The notes: generated by a model from the sequence alone, not told the origin. DNA of 64,000 nt from Mycobacterium kubicae (GCF_015689175.1 NZ_CP065047.1:496001-560000); one strand, 5' to 3'; shown: positions 17,903-28,783, counted from the stretch's first letter. Numbers and translations: made by a program.

Positions 17903-20900
17903 CTCGCCTCCTCCAACATCGCCACGGCCACCGACAGGCAGCGCTGTCTGACTTCTTCCCAGCTTGCCTTGTCATCCGGTTCTGACCACTCGTCGTCCAG
18001 GTCAGACGGTTGGGGATCCGACAGCCGGCTAACCAATTGCGTGGCCATCACATGCCGCCTCGACACCGAACCGGCTGGTTGACAACAGTAATACCTGTCC
18101 ATGCTGGACAGCACCACCGCTGCGGTTTCGGGTTCCATTGTCTCGACCATGTCAGCAAATTCGGCGTAATCGCGGCTGCTGTTACGGCACATGATCAGGT
18201 AGCCCTTGAGCCGCAGCGTTTCGGCGCCCGTCGGGATCTGTAACCGGTCGCCGGTGGGCAGCTGGACGTTGGTGGTTTCCACCGGGCTGCGCCGTTCGTA
18301 CTCCGGGCACACCGACGCTCCGCGCCTGCCGCGTTGGGAGGCGTTGATTTCCAGCGCGTCGAGGGCCACCGAAAGCCGCCGGCGCCACACCGTCACCGGG
18401 TGCACGGGCCGCTCGGCCCACGCCATCGCCCGCGCCAGGCCGCTGCGGTAGGCCAGCTCCACGACCCTGCGGGCCGTCGACTGACCGTTGGCGGATTTCT
18501 CCTCGGCCGAGGCGGCGACGATCGGGACGGTGTGTCCGTTGGTCTCCTCGTCCGCGACCTGGGCGGGCTCATTGCCGCGGTCACACCCGGTGAAGGCCAG
18601 CGGGTCGGTCACCGTGATGGCATCGGGGGCAAGGTCTTTGAGCTTGGCGGCCGACTTGATCACCATGCGCAGGTCCGCGCTGGGCGCAATCGCCGCGGTG
18701 ATGTCCTCCGGAATGACCACGACGTCGCCCAGATCGACCTCGGGCAGCGGCCGGTCGAAGTCGACCGACGGCAAGACCCGCGCCATCCAGCCGGGCAGCC
18801 ACCAGTTCCACTTGGAGAACATCGCCATGAGCGCGGGCACCATGATCAGCCGCACGACGGTGGCGTCGACGGCGATCGCGACCGCGCAGGCCACCCCGAT
18901 CTCGGCGACCAGCGGCATGCCGGCGAAGGCGAAGCCGCAGAACACCGCGATCATGATCAGCGCGGCGCTGGTGATGGTCCGGGCGCTGGTGCTCACTCCG
19001 TAGGCCACCGCGTCGCGGGTGTGCCCGGTCTGCAGGAAGCGTTCTCTGATCCGGGTGAGCAGAAAGATCTCATAGTCCATCGACAACCCGAACGTCATCG
19101 CCAGCACCAGCGGGGGCACGGTGCTGTCGATCGACGTCAGCTGCGGGAAGCCCAGGGCGTCGGCCCAGCCCCATTGGAAGATCATCACCAGGCTGCCGTA
19201 GGCCGCGGCCACCGAGAGCAGCGTCATCACGACGCCCTTGAGCGCCAGCAACACCGAGTGCACCGACACCAACAGCATCAGGAACGCGATCGTCGCCACG
19301 AACAGCAGGACCAGCGGCTGGGTGGCCGCCACTCGGCCGTCGAAGTCCTTGATCAGCGCGGTCGAGCCGCCGACGTCGATGCGCGCCGAACCAATGTCGG
19401 CGACCGCGGGTAGCTGGGTGCGCATCCAGTCGACCGTCTGGCGGGCCCGCATGTCCTCGGGATCGACCGAGAGCACCGCATTGAGCAGGGCGCTGCTGTT
19501 GTCGTCGGCGAACTTCGGCGGGGACACCGAGGCGACGTCGGGTCCCTGGCTCATCTGCTGGCGGATGCCGGCCAGGACCTGCCGGTGCTCGGGTGCTGAA
19601 GCGCTGCCGTCGGGGAAGGTGACCAACACCTGGATGGGCCCCAGCGCGCCGGGCCCGAGCGCCTGCGCCGCCGCCGACACACCGGCCCGAATCTCGTGCG
19701 AGGAATCGAACTGCCGCAGCAGGCTGTTGCCCAGCACCATCGACGTCGCGGGCGCGGCCATGAGCAGCAGCACGGTGGATGCGGCCAGCGCCGAAATCCA
19801 GGGGCGCCGCATCACCCACCCGACCCAGCGCATCCAGAACTGCGATTGGGTGCTTTCCGGCCGGCGCGACCAATGCAGCCAACGCGACCTCTTGGCGGCC
19901 GACCGGCCGAAGGTCGCCAGCACGGCCGGGGTCAGGGTCGCCGAGGTCAGCATGGCGACCGCGACCGCCAGAATCGCGCCGGTGGCCATCGACTTCAACG
20001 CGGGGGTGTTGATCAGATAGATGCCGGTCAGCGAGGCGATCACGGTCATGCCGGACAGCACCACCGCCAGGCCCGAGGTGGCCATCGCGGCGTCGACGGC
20101 CTCCTGGTGCTGGCGGCCGGTGCGCAACTCCTCGCGGAACCGCATCAAGATGAACAGCGAATAGTCCACGGCCAAGGCGATGCCGAACATGGACACCGTC
20201 GACGTCACGAACACCGACATGCTGGTGTGCATCGACAGCAGATAGACCAGGCCCATGGTGACCACGACGGTGCACACGCCCAACGCCAGCGGGATGGCCG
20301 CGGCCGCCAGCGAGCCGAACACCGCCAGCAACACGATCAGGATGATCGGAAGGTTCCACTTCTCGGCGGCGGCGATGTCGTGTTTGGTGTTGGCCGCCGC
20401 GGCGGCGGTCAGCGCGCCCTGGCCGATGACGTAGAGCCGCACCCGGCCGTTGGCGGTCTGACCGGACCGATCACCCTTGACGCCGACCTTCTCCCGCAGC
20501 TTCTTGGCCAGGTCGCTGGTGCCCGCGTTGCGGGCGTCCAGCCGCAGCGACACCACGTAGGGCCGGTCGGGTTGCGGGGGCCGCTGCGTGGGGTTGGGCA
20601 CCTCCGACACCCCGGGCAACTCGCCGGCGATGGCCTTCAGTTGCGTGACGGCGTCGTTGATGTCCTGGAAGGTCGCGTCGGGGCGGGGAGCGGCCACCAG
20701 CGCCAGCGAGGAGGCGCCCAGGTCGGGATATTGCGCGAGCAGCTCGTCGTGCACCGAGATGGATTGGGAGCCGGCCACTTCGAAGCCGCCGCCGGTCAGG
20801 TTGCCCGACTGCGTCAACGCCAAATACACCGCTGGAACCAGGGCAAGCAGCCAACCCATGAAGACGAACCAGCGGAATCTGCGCAGGTTGCGACTGAGGC

Positions 20901-20907
20901 GCATCAT
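17899..20907 (-). CDS. mmpL11: RND lipid transporter MmpL11
   Basis: A 1002-residue MmpL/RND inner-membrane transporter. It has TM1 near residue 15-35 (FVFMGWLLALVPAVYLAL), a first porter domain, five clustered helices with GIALAVDYSLFILMRFREE, a second porter domain and a second helix bundle with AMTFGLSMDYEIFLLTRI. The Asp-Tyr pairs in these helices relay protons. A long cytoplasmic C-terminal region follows. MmpL11 exports mycolic-acid-derived wax esters and diacylglycerols and is linked to heme uptake with Rv0203. Start chosen at ATG 20907 (MMRLSRNLRRFRW), as in M. tuberculosis MmpL11, rather than a TTG 39 bp upstream. It is followed by the coupled small helix-turn-helix gene. Confidence 0.95.
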   Translation of the reverse strand: MMRLSRNLRRFRWFVFMGWLLALVPAVYLALTQSGNLTGGGFEVAGSQSISVHDELLAQYPDLGASSLALVAAPRPDATFQDINDAVTQLKAIAGELPGVSEVPNPTQRPPQPDRPYVVSLRLDARNAGTSDLAKKLREKVGVKGDRSGQTANGRVRLYVIGQGALTAAAAANTKHDIAAAEKWNLPIILIVLLAVFGSLAAAAIPLALGVCTVVVTMGLVYLLSMHTSMSVFVTSTVSMFGIALAVDYSLFILMRFREELRTGRQHQEAVDAAMATSGLAVVLSGMTVIASLTGIYLINTPALKSMATGAILAVAVAMLTSATLTPAVLATFGRSAAKRSRWLHWSRRPESTQSQFWMRWVGWVMRRPWISALAASTVLLLMAAPATSMVLGNSLLRQFDSSHEIRAGVSAAAQALGPGALGPIQVLVTFPDGSASAPEHRQVLAGIRQQMSQGPDVASVSPPKFADDNSSALLNAVLSVDPEDMRARQTVDWMRTQLPAVADIGSARIDVGGSTALIKDFDGRVAATQPLVLLFVATIAFLMLLVSVHSVLLALKGVVMTLLSVAAAYGSLVMIFQWGWADALGFPQLTSIDSTVPPLVLAMTFGLSMDYEIFLLTRIRERFLQTGHTRDAVAYGVSTSARTITSAALIMIAVFCGFAFAGMPLVAEIGVACAVAIAVDATVVRLIMVPALMAMFSKWNWWLPGWMARVLPSVDFDRPLPEVDLGDVVVIPEDITAAIAPSADLRMVIKSAAKLKDLAPDAITVTDPLAFTGCDRGNEPAQVADEETNGHTVPIVAASAEEKSANGQSTARRVVELAYRSGLARAMAWAERPVHPVTVWRRRLSVALDALEINASQRGRRGASVCPEYERRSPVETTNVQLPTGDRLQIPTGAETLRLKGYLIMCRNSSRDYAEFADMVETMEPETAAVVLSSMDRYYCCQPAGSVSRRHVMATQLVSRLSDPQPSDLDDEWSEPDDKASWEEVRQRCLSVAVAMLEEAR

Positions 20908-21198
20908 GAACTGCTGGATGGCGATCTCCCCGTATTTCTCACGCAACGCGTGCCCGCGAGCCTACCGCAGGGCGCTGAGTCTCTAGCCTGCTTATCGGTT
21001 CCTGAGCTGCGGTGACACGGCTTTTGTGCAGATGCGGCGGGATCGTTGCGAACTTGTGATCTTGCGGCGCAGATCACACGAGTTGGCGGGCCGGACGGGA
21101 CGGGTGGCAGGATGTTGCGGGGCTGTCGCTGCCCGGGGGGATGCCAGGCCGTCTCGACTCAGCCGAACGCGGCGGGCCCAGGAATTGAGGGAGTTTCC
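20908..21198. other. Divergent mmpL11/heme-binding protein promoter region
   Basis: A 291-bp spacer between genes reading away from each other. It must hold promoters for both. I see no clear palindrome, iron box or riboswitch. The segment 21040-21080 (TTGTGATCTTGCGG, AGATCACACGAG) contains a loose GTGATC/GATCAC inverted pair of unknown meaning. Confidence 0.5.
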
Positions 21199-21795
21199 AT
21201 GAAGCCACGCACCCTGACCATGCGACGCGGGCTGCTGGCCGCAGCCATCACCGCGATCGGTGCCGCGCTGCCCGGCGCGGGCACCGCCGTCCTCGCGGCC
21301 CCGGCCGCCACCGGCGCCTCGGACCCGTGCGCGGCCAGCGAAGTGGCCCGCACCATCGGCACGGTCGCCAAGCAGGCCGGTGACTACCTGGATTCACACC
21401 AAGAGACCAACCAGGTGATGACCAACGCGCTGCAGCAGCAGCCCGGCCCCCAGTCCCTGGGCTCGATCAAGAACTACCTCGACGCCAACCCCAAGGTCGC
21501 CAGTGACCTGCAGGGACTGGCCAGCCCGTTGAACAAGCTGGGGACGCAGTGCAAGCTGCCGATCTCGCTGCCTCAGGCGCTGGGCATGGTGCAGGCGGCG
21601 CAGAACGGCGGCGGACTGCCCAACCTGCCGGCGCTGGCGCCCGGCGCGACCAGCCCGCTGCCCGGTGGCGCGCCGGCGGGCACCGCCCCGCTGCCCGGCG
21701 TGACGCTGCCGCCCGGCCAGAGCATGCCCGGCGCCGCAGCGCCGGTAGCGGGAGCCCCCGCGGCTACCGCCCCGATTCCGGGGGCGGTTCACTAA
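21199..21795 (+). CDS. Secreted heme-binding protein (Rv0203 homologue) with long Pro/Ala/Gly tail
   Basis: A 198-residue exported protein. Residues 1-35 form a signal peptide (MKPRTLTMRRGLLAAAITAI, hydrophobic, then AVLAAPAA). The folded part (about 38-125) contains the paired cysteines of CAASEV and TQCKLP and the segment GDYLDSHQETNQVM, whose Tyr and His resemble the heme-contact region of Rv0203. Rv0203 passes heme to MmpL3 and MmpL11, and both genes are close by. The last 70 residues are a low-complexity tail (LPGGAPAGTAPLPGVTLPPG). I recall the M. tuberculosis protein as 136 residues, so the tail is an addition. Start at ATG 21199 after GAGGGAG. Confidence 0.87.
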   Translation: MKPRTLTMRRGLLAAAITAIGAALPGAGTAVLAAPAATGASDPCAASEVARTIGTVAKQAGDYLDSHQETNQVMTNALQQQPGPQSLGSIKNYLDANPKVASDLQGLASPLNKLGTQCKLPISLPQALGMVQAAQNGGGLPNLPALAPGATSPLPGGAPAGTAPLPGVTLPPGQSMPGAAAPVAGAPAATAPIPGAVH

Positions 21796-21826
21796 GCGGG
21801 ACTATCGCCGCCACAGATCTGGGTGC

Positions 21827-22915
21827 TCAGGCGATGCGCATACCCGGGTCGGTGGGCGGGTCGTCGCCGTCGGCAGCGGTGGACTTTTCGGTGCGGAAGA
21901 CGAAGAAGAACACCACCCAGCCGATCGCGGCGATGAACAGCCAGCTGATCAGCCGGTAGATGAGCATTGCCGAGATGGCGTTGGGCAACGCCATGCCGCT
22001 GGACACCAGGCCGGGCACCAGGACGGCCTCCACGACCAGCAGACCGCCCGGCATCAGCGGAATGGTGCCCACGGCGCGCGCGGCCGCGTAGGCGACGGTC
22101 AGCCCGGCCAACGAGGCGTGGTCGCCGGCGGCGTAGGCGGCGCAGGCCAGGCAGCCGACGTCGGCGATCCAGTTGAACAGCGACCAGCTGAACGCCACCG
22201 CCAGATCGCGCCGGCTCAGGCTGACCGACTCGAGCTGGGCGAGGATCTCCCGCCACTTCTCCAGGCCGGTGTCGGCCGGCTTGCCGCGCACGGAGTTGAA
22301 CCAGGACAAGACCCGGCAGCCGATGCCTTCGAGCAGCTCCGGTCGCGAGGCCACCGCCTGGGCCAGCAGCAGCAGCGCGACGAACCCGCCCAGCGTGAAC
22401 AGCAGCGAGAACGGGTTGTTCTTGGCGCCCAGAAAGAACGCGCCGCCCAGCCCGAGCAGCGCCAACCCGACCGCCTGCAGCACTCCGGACATCACCAGCT
22501 GCCAGGACGCCACCACCGTCGAGGCGCCCCAAATGCGTTGTTGGCGAAGCAAAAACGTCGCCGACAACACCGGCCCGCCGGGCAGCGTGGTGCTCAGTGA
22601 ATTGGCCGCGTAGAAGGCGGCCTCGGAGCGCAGTTGCTTGACGTGCACGCCGGCGGAGCGCAGCAGCGTGCGCTGGATCTGGGCGAAACTGTGCATCGAG
22701 GCGGCGGCGGCGACCATGGCCGCCACCAGCCACCACCAGTTGGCCGCGTACATGCTCGTCCACGCCTTGGCCAGTTGGTCCCAGCCCAGCGCGACCTCGA
22801 CGGCCAGCACGATCGCGTCGATGCCCAGCACCACCCAGCGCAGCCACCAGTATTTGCCGCGCGGGGCCTCTTCCCGCCGGCCGGCGAGTTTGGGGGTCAG
22901 GGCGCCGTGCGACAC
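21827..22915 (-). CDS. Polytopic membrane protein, lysylphosphatidylglycerol synthase TM family (Rv0204c homologue)
   Basis: A 362-residue protein with about eight hydrophobic helices and the conserved loops AANSLSTTLPGGPVLSATFLL and GTIPLMPGGLLVVEAVL. These PGG motifs identify the UPF0104/YbhN-like membrane family, related to the flippase part of lysylphosphatidylglycerol synthases but without the aminoacyl-transfer domain. A role in lipid flipping is possible but unproven. The start is GTG 22915. It converges on the Rv0203 homologue (31-bp gap) and diverges from the PerM-like transporter gene. Confidence 0.85.
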   Translation of the reverse strand: MSHGALTPKLAGRREEAPRGKYWWLRWVVLGIDAIVLAVEVALGWDQLAKAWTSMYAANWWWLVAAMVAAAASMHSFAQIQRTLLRSAGVHVKQLRSEAAFYAANSLSTTLPGGPVLSATFLLRQQRIWGASTVVASWQLVMSGVLQAVGLALLGLGGAFFLGAKNNPFSLLFTLGGFVALLLLAQAVASRPELLEGIGCRVLSWFNSVRGKPADTGLEKWREILAQLESVSLSRRDLAVAFSWSLFNWIADVGCLACAAYAAGDHASLAGLTVAYAAARAVGTIPLMPGGLLVVEAVLVPGLVSSGMALPNAISAMLIYRLISWLFIAAIGWVVFFFVFRTEKSTAADGDDPPTDPGMRIA

Positions 22916-23062
22916 GGGCTTAGCCTAACCTCGCAGGTAGCGCACAATAACCGCACGTCGCCGACCGTGTCGACCTCGTTCTGAGAGCGTGACCGGATTG
23001 TGCCGGGGTGACGGCCTGGTTATTTGCGTTTGACCGTCACCGCCCGCGGATACGCTTGCCGG

Positions 23063-24283
23063 ATGTTGACAAGTCCCGACGACGCTGCGGTGGTGCCGCT
23101 GGTCCGGAAGACCGCCGCCTGGTCGTGGCGGTTATTGGTCATCCTGGGTGCCGCGGTGGCCCTGCTCTGGCTCGTCAAAAAGCTCGAGGTCATCGTGGTC
23201 CCGGTGTTGCTGGCGCTGATGGTCAGCGCGTTGCTGATACCGGCGGTGGACTGGCTGGACCGGCGCGGCCTGCCGCGCGGCGCGGCGGTGGCACTGGTGT
23301 TGCTGAGCGGCTTCGCCATCCTGGGCGGCATCATGACGTTCGTCGTCAGCCAGTTCATCGTCGGGCTGCCCGACCTGGTGCAGCAGGTCGAGCACAGCAT
23401 CGACTCGTCCCGTAGATGGCTGATCGAGGGCCCGGCGCATCTGCGCCGTGAACAGATCGACAACGCCGGTAACTCGGCGATCGAAGCGCTGCGCAACAAC
23501 CAGGCGAAGGTGACCAGCGGCGCCATCTCCACCGCCGCCACCATCACCGAACTGCTCACCGGCGCGGTGCTGGTGCTGTTCACGCTGATCTTTTTCCTGT
23601 ACGGCGGCCGCAACATCTGGCAGTACGTCGCGAAGATCATTCCGGCCCACGTCCGCGACCGGGTGCTGGCCGCCGGGCAGGCCGGCTACGGGTCGTTGAT
23701 CGGCTATGTACGGGCCACCTTCCTGGTGGCGTTGGTGGACGCGGGCGGGGTGGGTGCCGGATTGGCGATCATGGGGGTGCCGCTGGCGCTGCCGCTGGCC
23801 TCATTGGTCTTTCTGGGCGCGTTCATTCCGCTGATCGGTGCTCTGGTGTCCGGCCTGCTGGCCGTGGTGGTGGCGCTGCTGGCCAAAGGGATGCTCTATG
23901 CCCTCATGACCCTGGGCGTGCTCATCGCGGTCAACCAGCTCGAGGCGCATTTGCTGCAGCCGCTGGTGATGGGCCGGGCGGTGTCCATTCACCCGCTGGC
24001 GGTGGTGCTGGCCATCTCCACCGGAGGTGTGCTCGGCGGCATTGTGGGCGCCCTGCTGTCGGTGCCCACGGTCGCCTTCCTCAACAACGCCATGCAGGTG
24101 TTGCTGGCCAAGGATCCGGCCGCCGAGTCGGAGAAACAAACCGAAGAGGCCGACGACACCGGAGCCATCTTGCAGGCCGAACCGGACCGTCCGGGCGATC
24201 ACCCGCCCCCTGACGAGGACGAAGCCGAGGACGACCGGGAAGCTACAAACGCCCCTCGCGGCGCAGCAAGTCCTGGGCGCTGA
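23063..24283 (+). CDS. AI-2E/PerM family permease (Rv0205 homologue)
   Basis: A 406-residue membrane protein of the AI-2E transporter (UPF0118/PerM) family with about eight helices: an N-terminal pair (20-70), a long amphipathic middle ([19 protein letters not shown]), and C-terminal helices with [20 protein letters not shown] and [15 protein letters not shown], the family's most conserved stretch. The hydrophilic tail is rich in Glu, Asp and Pro. Substrate is unknown. ATG 23063 is chosen over an upstream TTG. Its last 41 bp overlap the 3' end of mmpL3 on the other strand. Confidence 0.87.
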   Translation: MLTSPDDAAVVPLVRKTAAWSWRLLVILGAAVALLWLVKKLEVIVVPVLLALMVSALLIPAVDWLDRRGLPRGAAVALVLLSGFAILGGIMTFVVSQFIVGLPDLVQQVEHSIDSSRRWLIEGPAHLRREQIDNAGNSAIEALRNNQAKVTSGAISTAATITELLTGAVLVLFTLIFFLYGGRNIWQYVAKIIPAHVRDRVLAAGQAGYGSLIGYVRATFLVALVDAGGVGAGLAIMGVPLALPLASLVFLGAFIPLIGALVSGLLAVVVALLAKGMLYALMTLGVLIAVNQLEAHLLQPLVMGRAVSIHPLAVVLAISTGGVLGGIVGALLSVPTVAFLNNAMQVLLAKDPAAESEKQTEEADDTGAILQAEPDRPGDHPPPDEDEAEDDREATNAPRGAASPGR

Positions 24284-27146
24284 GGCCACCACCGCCGGTG
24301 CGCCGGCGCTGCCGGGCCGGATCGGTCCCGTTGTCGTCTTGACCACGGGCGTTGAGTTGCTGGGTCGCCGCATCCGAATCGTCGCCCTCGGGCCGCTGCA
24401 CCGGCAGGGCCGTGGTCTTGTCCCCGTGCTCGGCGGGTGTGTCCTGGGCGCGGCCCGCCACCGGCATGGCGTGGGTCTGACCCTCTGACGGAGTCTTGGG
24501 CGCCGGCGGCGCCGTGGGCGGCGACGGCGGGACCGGCGTCGGGGGACGCGTCGGCGCCTTCGACGGCGCGGCCGTGCTCGGTCCGCGCTGCGGAGCCTGG
24601 CCGCCGGGTGCGGTGAGGCGGGTCGTCGGAGCTTCCGTCGACCCCGCGCGCACAGGCACCTGCTTGGTGGCCGGGGCTGCCGGGCCGTTCTGGGACGGGA
24701 TGGCGTCCGGACGGGCACCGCCCGGGGCGGTGCGCACCAGCCGCGGCGCGTCCAGCGCACCGGGCGCCGCGGGGTGCGTCGGGTCGTGCGGGGGGCGCGG
24801 CGTGGCGGCAACCAGGCCGGCGGTGACCGGCGGGCGGATGGTGCGACCGGCGCTGACCGGCCGCTTGCGCTCGTCGGGCAGGTGGATCTCGCCCAGACCG
24901 ATCCGGCTCTGCAGCTGACGCATCCAGCGCGGCGCCCACCAGCAGTCGTCACCGAGCAGCTTCATCACCGACGGCACCAGGAACATGCGGACCACGGTGG
25001 CGTCCAGCAACAGCGCCGCCATCAGCCCGAACGCCAGGTACTTCATCATCACCAGGTCGGAGAACACGAACGAACCGGCCACCACGGCCAACACCAGCGC
25101 GGCCGCGGTGATCAGGCGTCCGGTGGTCGCCGTACCTATTCGGATGGCTTCCTGAGTGGACATGCCGTGTTCTCGCGCTTCGACCATGCGAGACACCAGG
25201 AAGACCTCGTAGTCGGTGGCCAAGCCGTAGCCGACCGCGACCACCAGCGCGATCACCGGCGCGGTCAGCGGCGTCGCGGTGAAGTTCAGCAGCCCAGAGC
25301 CGTGTCCGTCGACGAAGATCCAGGTCAAGATGCCCATGGTGGAGCCGAGCGTCAACGCGCTCATCACCGCGGCCTTGATTGGCAAAACCACCGAACCGAA
25401 CGCCAGGAACATCAACACCGTGGTGGCGCTGAGCAAGATGACCAGCATCGCCGGCATGTTGTCGAACAGGCTATGGATGGAGTCCTGTTCCAGCGCCGGC
25501 GTGCCGCCGACATAGACATTTATCCCCTTGGGCGGGGTGATGGAACGTAGCTCCTGCAGTTTCTTCGGCGCGTCACCGGCGTTGAGCAACCCGTTCTGCA
25601 GCACCCGGACCGACGGGTCCTTCGAGCCACCGGGCGCCTGGCTGCGTTCCTGCCACATATTGGCCGGGTTGTTGTCCTGCTGGATGAACCCGCTGATCGC
25701 CATCGCCTTGCTGCGGACATCGGCAATCTGGCCGTCGGTGACCGGCTGATGGTTGCTGGACTGAATCACCAGCGTCAACGGGTTGGTGCGGTAACCGGGG
25801 AAGAGCTTGTCGAAGTGCTCCTGGGACTGCCGCACCGCATTGTTCGGCGGCAGATACTTCTCGCTCATGCCGCCCAGCGACAGGTTGAACAGCGGCAACA
25901 CCAGCAGGATCATGCCGACGACGATCGGGATGGCGAACACCAGCGGCCGCTTCATCACCCAGTTGACCAGCTTGCCCCAGAAGCCGGCCTCGACCTCTTC
26001 GCGGGTCTTGGTCTTCTGCAGCCGGTCAGCCAGCCAGTTCAGGTAGGCACGCGACGGTTTCCAGTTGCGCAGGAACGGCACCCGGAACGCGGTGCGCACG
26101 CCCAGCGCGTCGACGTGGCGGCCCAGGACACCCAGCACGGCCGGCAACAGCGTCACCGACAGCACCGCGGCCAGCCCGACGGCGGCGATCAGGGCGTAGG
26201 TCAGCGATTTCACGAAGCCCTGCGGCAACATCAGCAGGCTGATGCCGGAGGCGATGATCAACACCGCCGAGAAGACGACCGTGCGCCCGGCGGTCATCAC
26301 CGTGCGTCTGACCGCCGTCTCGGTGTCGTAGCCTTCGGCGATCTCTTCTCGGAACCGGCTGACCACGAAGAGCCCGTAGTCCACCGCGATACCCAACCCG
26401 ATCAGCGAGACAACGGGCTGGGCGAAGAAGTGCACCGGCCCGAACACCGCGATCAGCCGCAGGATGCCCAGGGCGCCGGCGATGCTCAAGCCACCCACCA
26501 TCACCGGCAGGCAGGCCGCGACCGCGCCGCCGAACACCAGGAACAGCACCACGGCCACCAGCGGCAGCGCCAGCACCTCCATGCGGCGCTGGTCGGTGGC
26601 GATGGTCCCGGTCAGCGCCTCGGCGACCGGCTCGAGCCCGGCCAGTTGCACGGTGCCGCCGTCGAGCTTCTGCAGCGCGGGCTGGATGGTCTTGTAGTTG
26701 TTCAGGATGGTGTCGTCGTCGTCGCCCTTGAGCGGGATGGACACGAACGTGTACTTCTTGTCGTCGGTGGCCATGCCCTTGACGATCGGGCTGGTGGTGT
26801 CGGGAGCCCGCAGGTACCCGGCCCAGCCGAGCACCTCTTTGGGGTGGTCGGAGACGAACTTGTTGAGCTCGTCGGTGATCTTCTTCGACCACGCCGGGTC
26901 GTTGACGTTCTTGCCGTCCGGAGCTTTGAAGATGGCGACGATGTGGCCGGTGCGGTCGCGGCCGTAGACGTCGTCGCCCAGGACCGAGGCCTTCACCGAC
27001 TGGCTGCCCTCATCGTAGAAACCGCTCTGGGTGACGTGCTTACCGAGGCTGAGCCCGAAGATGCCGCCGCCCAGGCATAGCGCCACCGTGACCCCGATTA
27101 CGATGTACCGGTAGCGGTACACAGTTCGACCCCACCAGGCGAACAC
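24243..27146 (-). CDS. mmpL3: Trehalose monomycolate exporter MmpL3
   Basis: A 967-residue RND transporter, the essential flippase/exporter of trehalose monomycolate for mycolic acid layer assembly. It opens [19 protein letters not shown]. Proton-relay Asp-Tyr pairs are at [14 protein letters not shown] (about residue 260) and [13 protein letters not shown] (about 650), and the porter domains include [14 protein letters not shown]. The cytoplasmic tail from about residue 750 is long, Pro/Thr-rich and ends [13 protein letters not shown] as in M. tuberculosis MmpL3. Several drug candidates target the proton-relay pocket. It lies at the end of a trmB, NYN-domain gene, mmpL3 string, and its 3' end overlaps the PerM-like gene by 41 bp. 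Confidence 0.97.
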   Translation of the reverse strand: MFAWWGRTVYRYRYIVIGVTVALCLGGGIFGLSLGKHVTQSGFYDEGSQSVKASVLGDDVYGRDRTGHIVAIFKAPDGKNVNDPAWSKKITDELNKFVSDHPKEVLGWAGYLRAPDTTSPIVKGMATDDKKYTFVSIPLKGDDDDTILNNYKTIQPALQKLDGGTVQLAGLEPVAEALTGTIATDQRRMEVLALPLVAVVLFLVFGGAVAACLPVMVGGLSIAGALGILRLIAVFGPVHFFAQPVVSLIGLGIAVDYGLFVVSRFREEIAEGYDTETAVRRTVMTAGRTVVFSAVLIIASGISLLMLPQGFVKSLTYALIAAVGLAAVLSVTLLPAVLGVLGRHVDALGVRTAFRVPFLRNWKPSRAYLNWLADRLQKTKTREEVEAGFWGKLVNWVMKRPLVFAIPIVVGMILLVLPLFNLSLGGMSEKYLPPNNAVRQSQEHFDKLFPGYRTNPLTLVIQSSNHQPVTDGQIADVRSKAMAISGFIQQDNNPANMWQERSQAPGGSKDPSVRVLQNGLLNAGDAPKKLQELRSITPPKGINVYVGGTPALEQDSIHSLFDNMPAMLVILLSATTVLMFLAFGSVVLPIKAAVMSALTLGSTMGILTWIFVDGHGSGLLNFTATPLTAPVIALVVAVGYGLATDYEVFLVSRMVEAREHGMSTQEAIRIGTATTGRLITAAALVLAVVAGSFVFSDLVMMKYLAFGLMAALLLDATVVRMFLVPSVMKLLGDDCWWAPRWMRQLQSRIGLGEIHLPDERKRPVSAGRTIRPPVTAGLVAATPRPPHDPTHPAAPGALDAPRLVRTAPGGARPDAIPSQNGPAAPATKQVPVRAGSTEAPTTRLTAPGGQAPQRGPSTAAPSKAPTRPPTPVPPSPPTAPPAPKTPSEGQTHAMPVAGRAQDTPAEHGDKTTALPVQRPEGDDSDAATQQLNARGQDDNGTDPARQRRRTGGGGLSAQDLLRREGRL

Positions 27147-27242
27147 GTAAGCTCCTTACTGGATCTGCAACGACCCGCGCATTGCTTTGCTTTGCTTTTC
27201 GGTTGTCAGACGCTCGGGTTGTTTACTGCACGCGAGGCCTGT

Positions 27243-27959
27243 TCACACACGCGAGGTCAACAGCGAGGACAGCGGCCGGAATGGCTGCAGCCAAGCTCCC
27301 TGCTCAGGTAGCGAATCGAGCCCGATCCGCGGGAGTGGCTCCCGAAAGACACCCGAGATGTCTTCCAGGTCGACGAACTCCAAGGTATCCGACGCTAGCG
27401 CCCAACTCGCATGTTCACGAAATCCGAGCACCTGAACCGGTGTTCCGCCGCGGGCGATCTCCTCCAGCGGCTGGCGGAACGCCTGCCCGTCCGCCGAGGC
27501 CACCACCAGCGCGGCAAGCCCTTCGTTGTACCGCTGCTCGATGTGTTGGAGCATGTCGCGATCGACGTCGCTGTCCTCGTCGATCTTGGGTTTGGCGAAG
27601 ACGGCGAAGCCGACGTTGCGCAGCGCGTCGACCCAGGGCCGGACCACTTCGGCGCTGCCCGGCGCGATGTTGGTGAAGACGGTGGCCTCCGGTTCGACCA
27701 CGACGCCGGGTCGGCCGGCGGCGACGTCGGCGGTGCGGGCCAGTAACCAGCGGCCCAGGGCGTCGAAGCGGGGCCGTTCCAACGCCGTCGGGCGCCGGCC
27801 CAGGATCGAGCCCAGCCCCATGTCCAAATTCGGCGCGTCCCACACCAGCAGGACGCGTCCGGGCGCCGCGTAGCCGCCCAGCGGTTCGCCGCTCAGTACC
27901 GAATCCGCATCGGCCAGCGGTTCGGGTGTCTCGGCGGTCACGTCTTCGGTCACGCTCAT
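27243..27959 (-). CDS. NYN-domain (PIN-like) protein (Rv0207c homologue)
   Basis: A 238-residue soluble protein. From residue 35 on it matches the NYN/PIN-like nuclease fold: a first acidic strand VLLVWDAPNLDMGLG, a middle KPKIDEDSDVDRDMLQHIEQ with clustered Asp residues, and LVVASADGQAFRQPL. These aspartates are in the places expected for metal binding, so an RNase role is plausible but unproven. It starts at ATG 27959, 4 bp after the trmB stop, and mmpL3 follows 96 bp later on the same strand. RNA processing next to a tRNA methyltransferase is suggestive. Confidence 0.85.
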   Translation of the reverse strand: MSVTEDVTAETPEPLADADSVLSGEPLGGYAAPGRVLLVWDAPNLDMGLGSILGRRPTALERPRFDALGRWLLARTADVAAGRPGVVVEPEATVFTNIAPGSAEVVRPWVDALRNVGFAVFAKPKIDEDSDVDRDMLQHIEQRYNEGLAALVVASADGQAFRQPLEEIARGGTPVQVLGFREHASWALASDTLEFVDLEDISGVFREPLPRIGLDSLPEQGAWLQPFRPLSSLLTSRV

Positions 27960-27963
27960 GAAG

Positions 27964-28734
27964 TCATCGTCTTTTCCAGATCAGTTCGGTGACATCGCGG
28001 CCCTCGTGGCGCGCTTTGGTCTCGTACTTGGTGACGGGACGCACAACCGAGATCGGCACCGCCTCGGTGTGCGGGTCGACGCGGACGAATCGAGGTTCGG
28101 CGTCACCGACCTCGGCGATGTGCTCGGCATAACCCGAGTGGTCGGTCGCGGCGTGCAGCACACCACCGGGGAGTAGCCGGTCGGCGATCATGGCAATCGT
28201 CGCCGGCTGCAGCAACCGGCGTTTGTGGTGGCGCGCCTTGGGCCACGGGTCGGGAAAGAAGACGCGAACACCGGTCAGCGACTCCGAAGGGATCAGGTGT
28301 TGCAGCACGTCGACGGCGTTTCCACGGATCAACCGGATGTTGGGCACGCCGGCGCTGTCGATCCCGGCCAGCAGCTGGGCCAGCCCGCGGCGATAGATCT
28401 CCACCGCGATGACATCGACGTCGGGTTCGGCCTGGGCCATCGCCAAGGTCGAGGCGCCGTTGCCGCAGCCGATCTCGAGGACCAGCGGCGCCTGGCGACC
28501 GAACCAGGCCCCGGCGTCCAGCGGCGCGGTGTCGCTCTCCGAGCGCGCCTGCCTGCCCAGCTGGGGCCACAGCCGCTCCCACAGCTCCCGTTGGGCAGGG
28601 GACAGAGCTGAGCGCCGGGAACGGAAGCTGGTCGCCGGGAGGTAGCCGCGGCGAGAATCGTCTTGCTCATCGAACCCGGTGCCGGACTCCACCGGCGTGT
28701 CGGGATTTACTCCCAACCCGGGATGCGCGTGCAT
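27964..28734 (-). CDS. trmB: tRNA (guanine-N7)-methyltransferase TrmB
   Basis: A 256-residue class I methyltransferase that forms m7G46 in tRNA. Motif I is VLEIGCGNGASTLAMA, then the conserved VFFPDPWPKARHHKRRLLQP of TrmB and HAATDHSGYAEHI. The C-terminus TKYETKARHEGRDVTELIW is also typical. Start is set at ATG 28734 (MHAHPGLGV); the codon matching the annotated M. tuberculosis start is ATA here. The open frame to 29163 is a shadow of the gene on the other strand. First gene of the run leading to mmpL3. Confidence 0.94.
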   Translation of the reverse strand: MHAHPGLGVNPDTPVESGTGFDEQDDSRRGYLPATSFRSRRSALSPAQRELWERLWPQLGRQARSESDTAPLDAGAWFGRQAPLVLEIGCGNGASTLAMAQAEPDVDVIAVEIYRRGLAQLLAGIDSAGVPNIRLIRGNAVDVLQHLIPSESLTGVRVFFPDPWPKARHHKRRLLQPATIAMIADRLLPGGVLHAATDHSGYAEHIAEVGDAEPRFVRVDPHTEAVPISVVRPVTKYETKARHEGRDVTELIWKRR

Positions 28735-28783
28735 TTGTCCATGGTGGCCTATGAAGGCTCGGTGTAGCCGCTCCTGATCCAGA

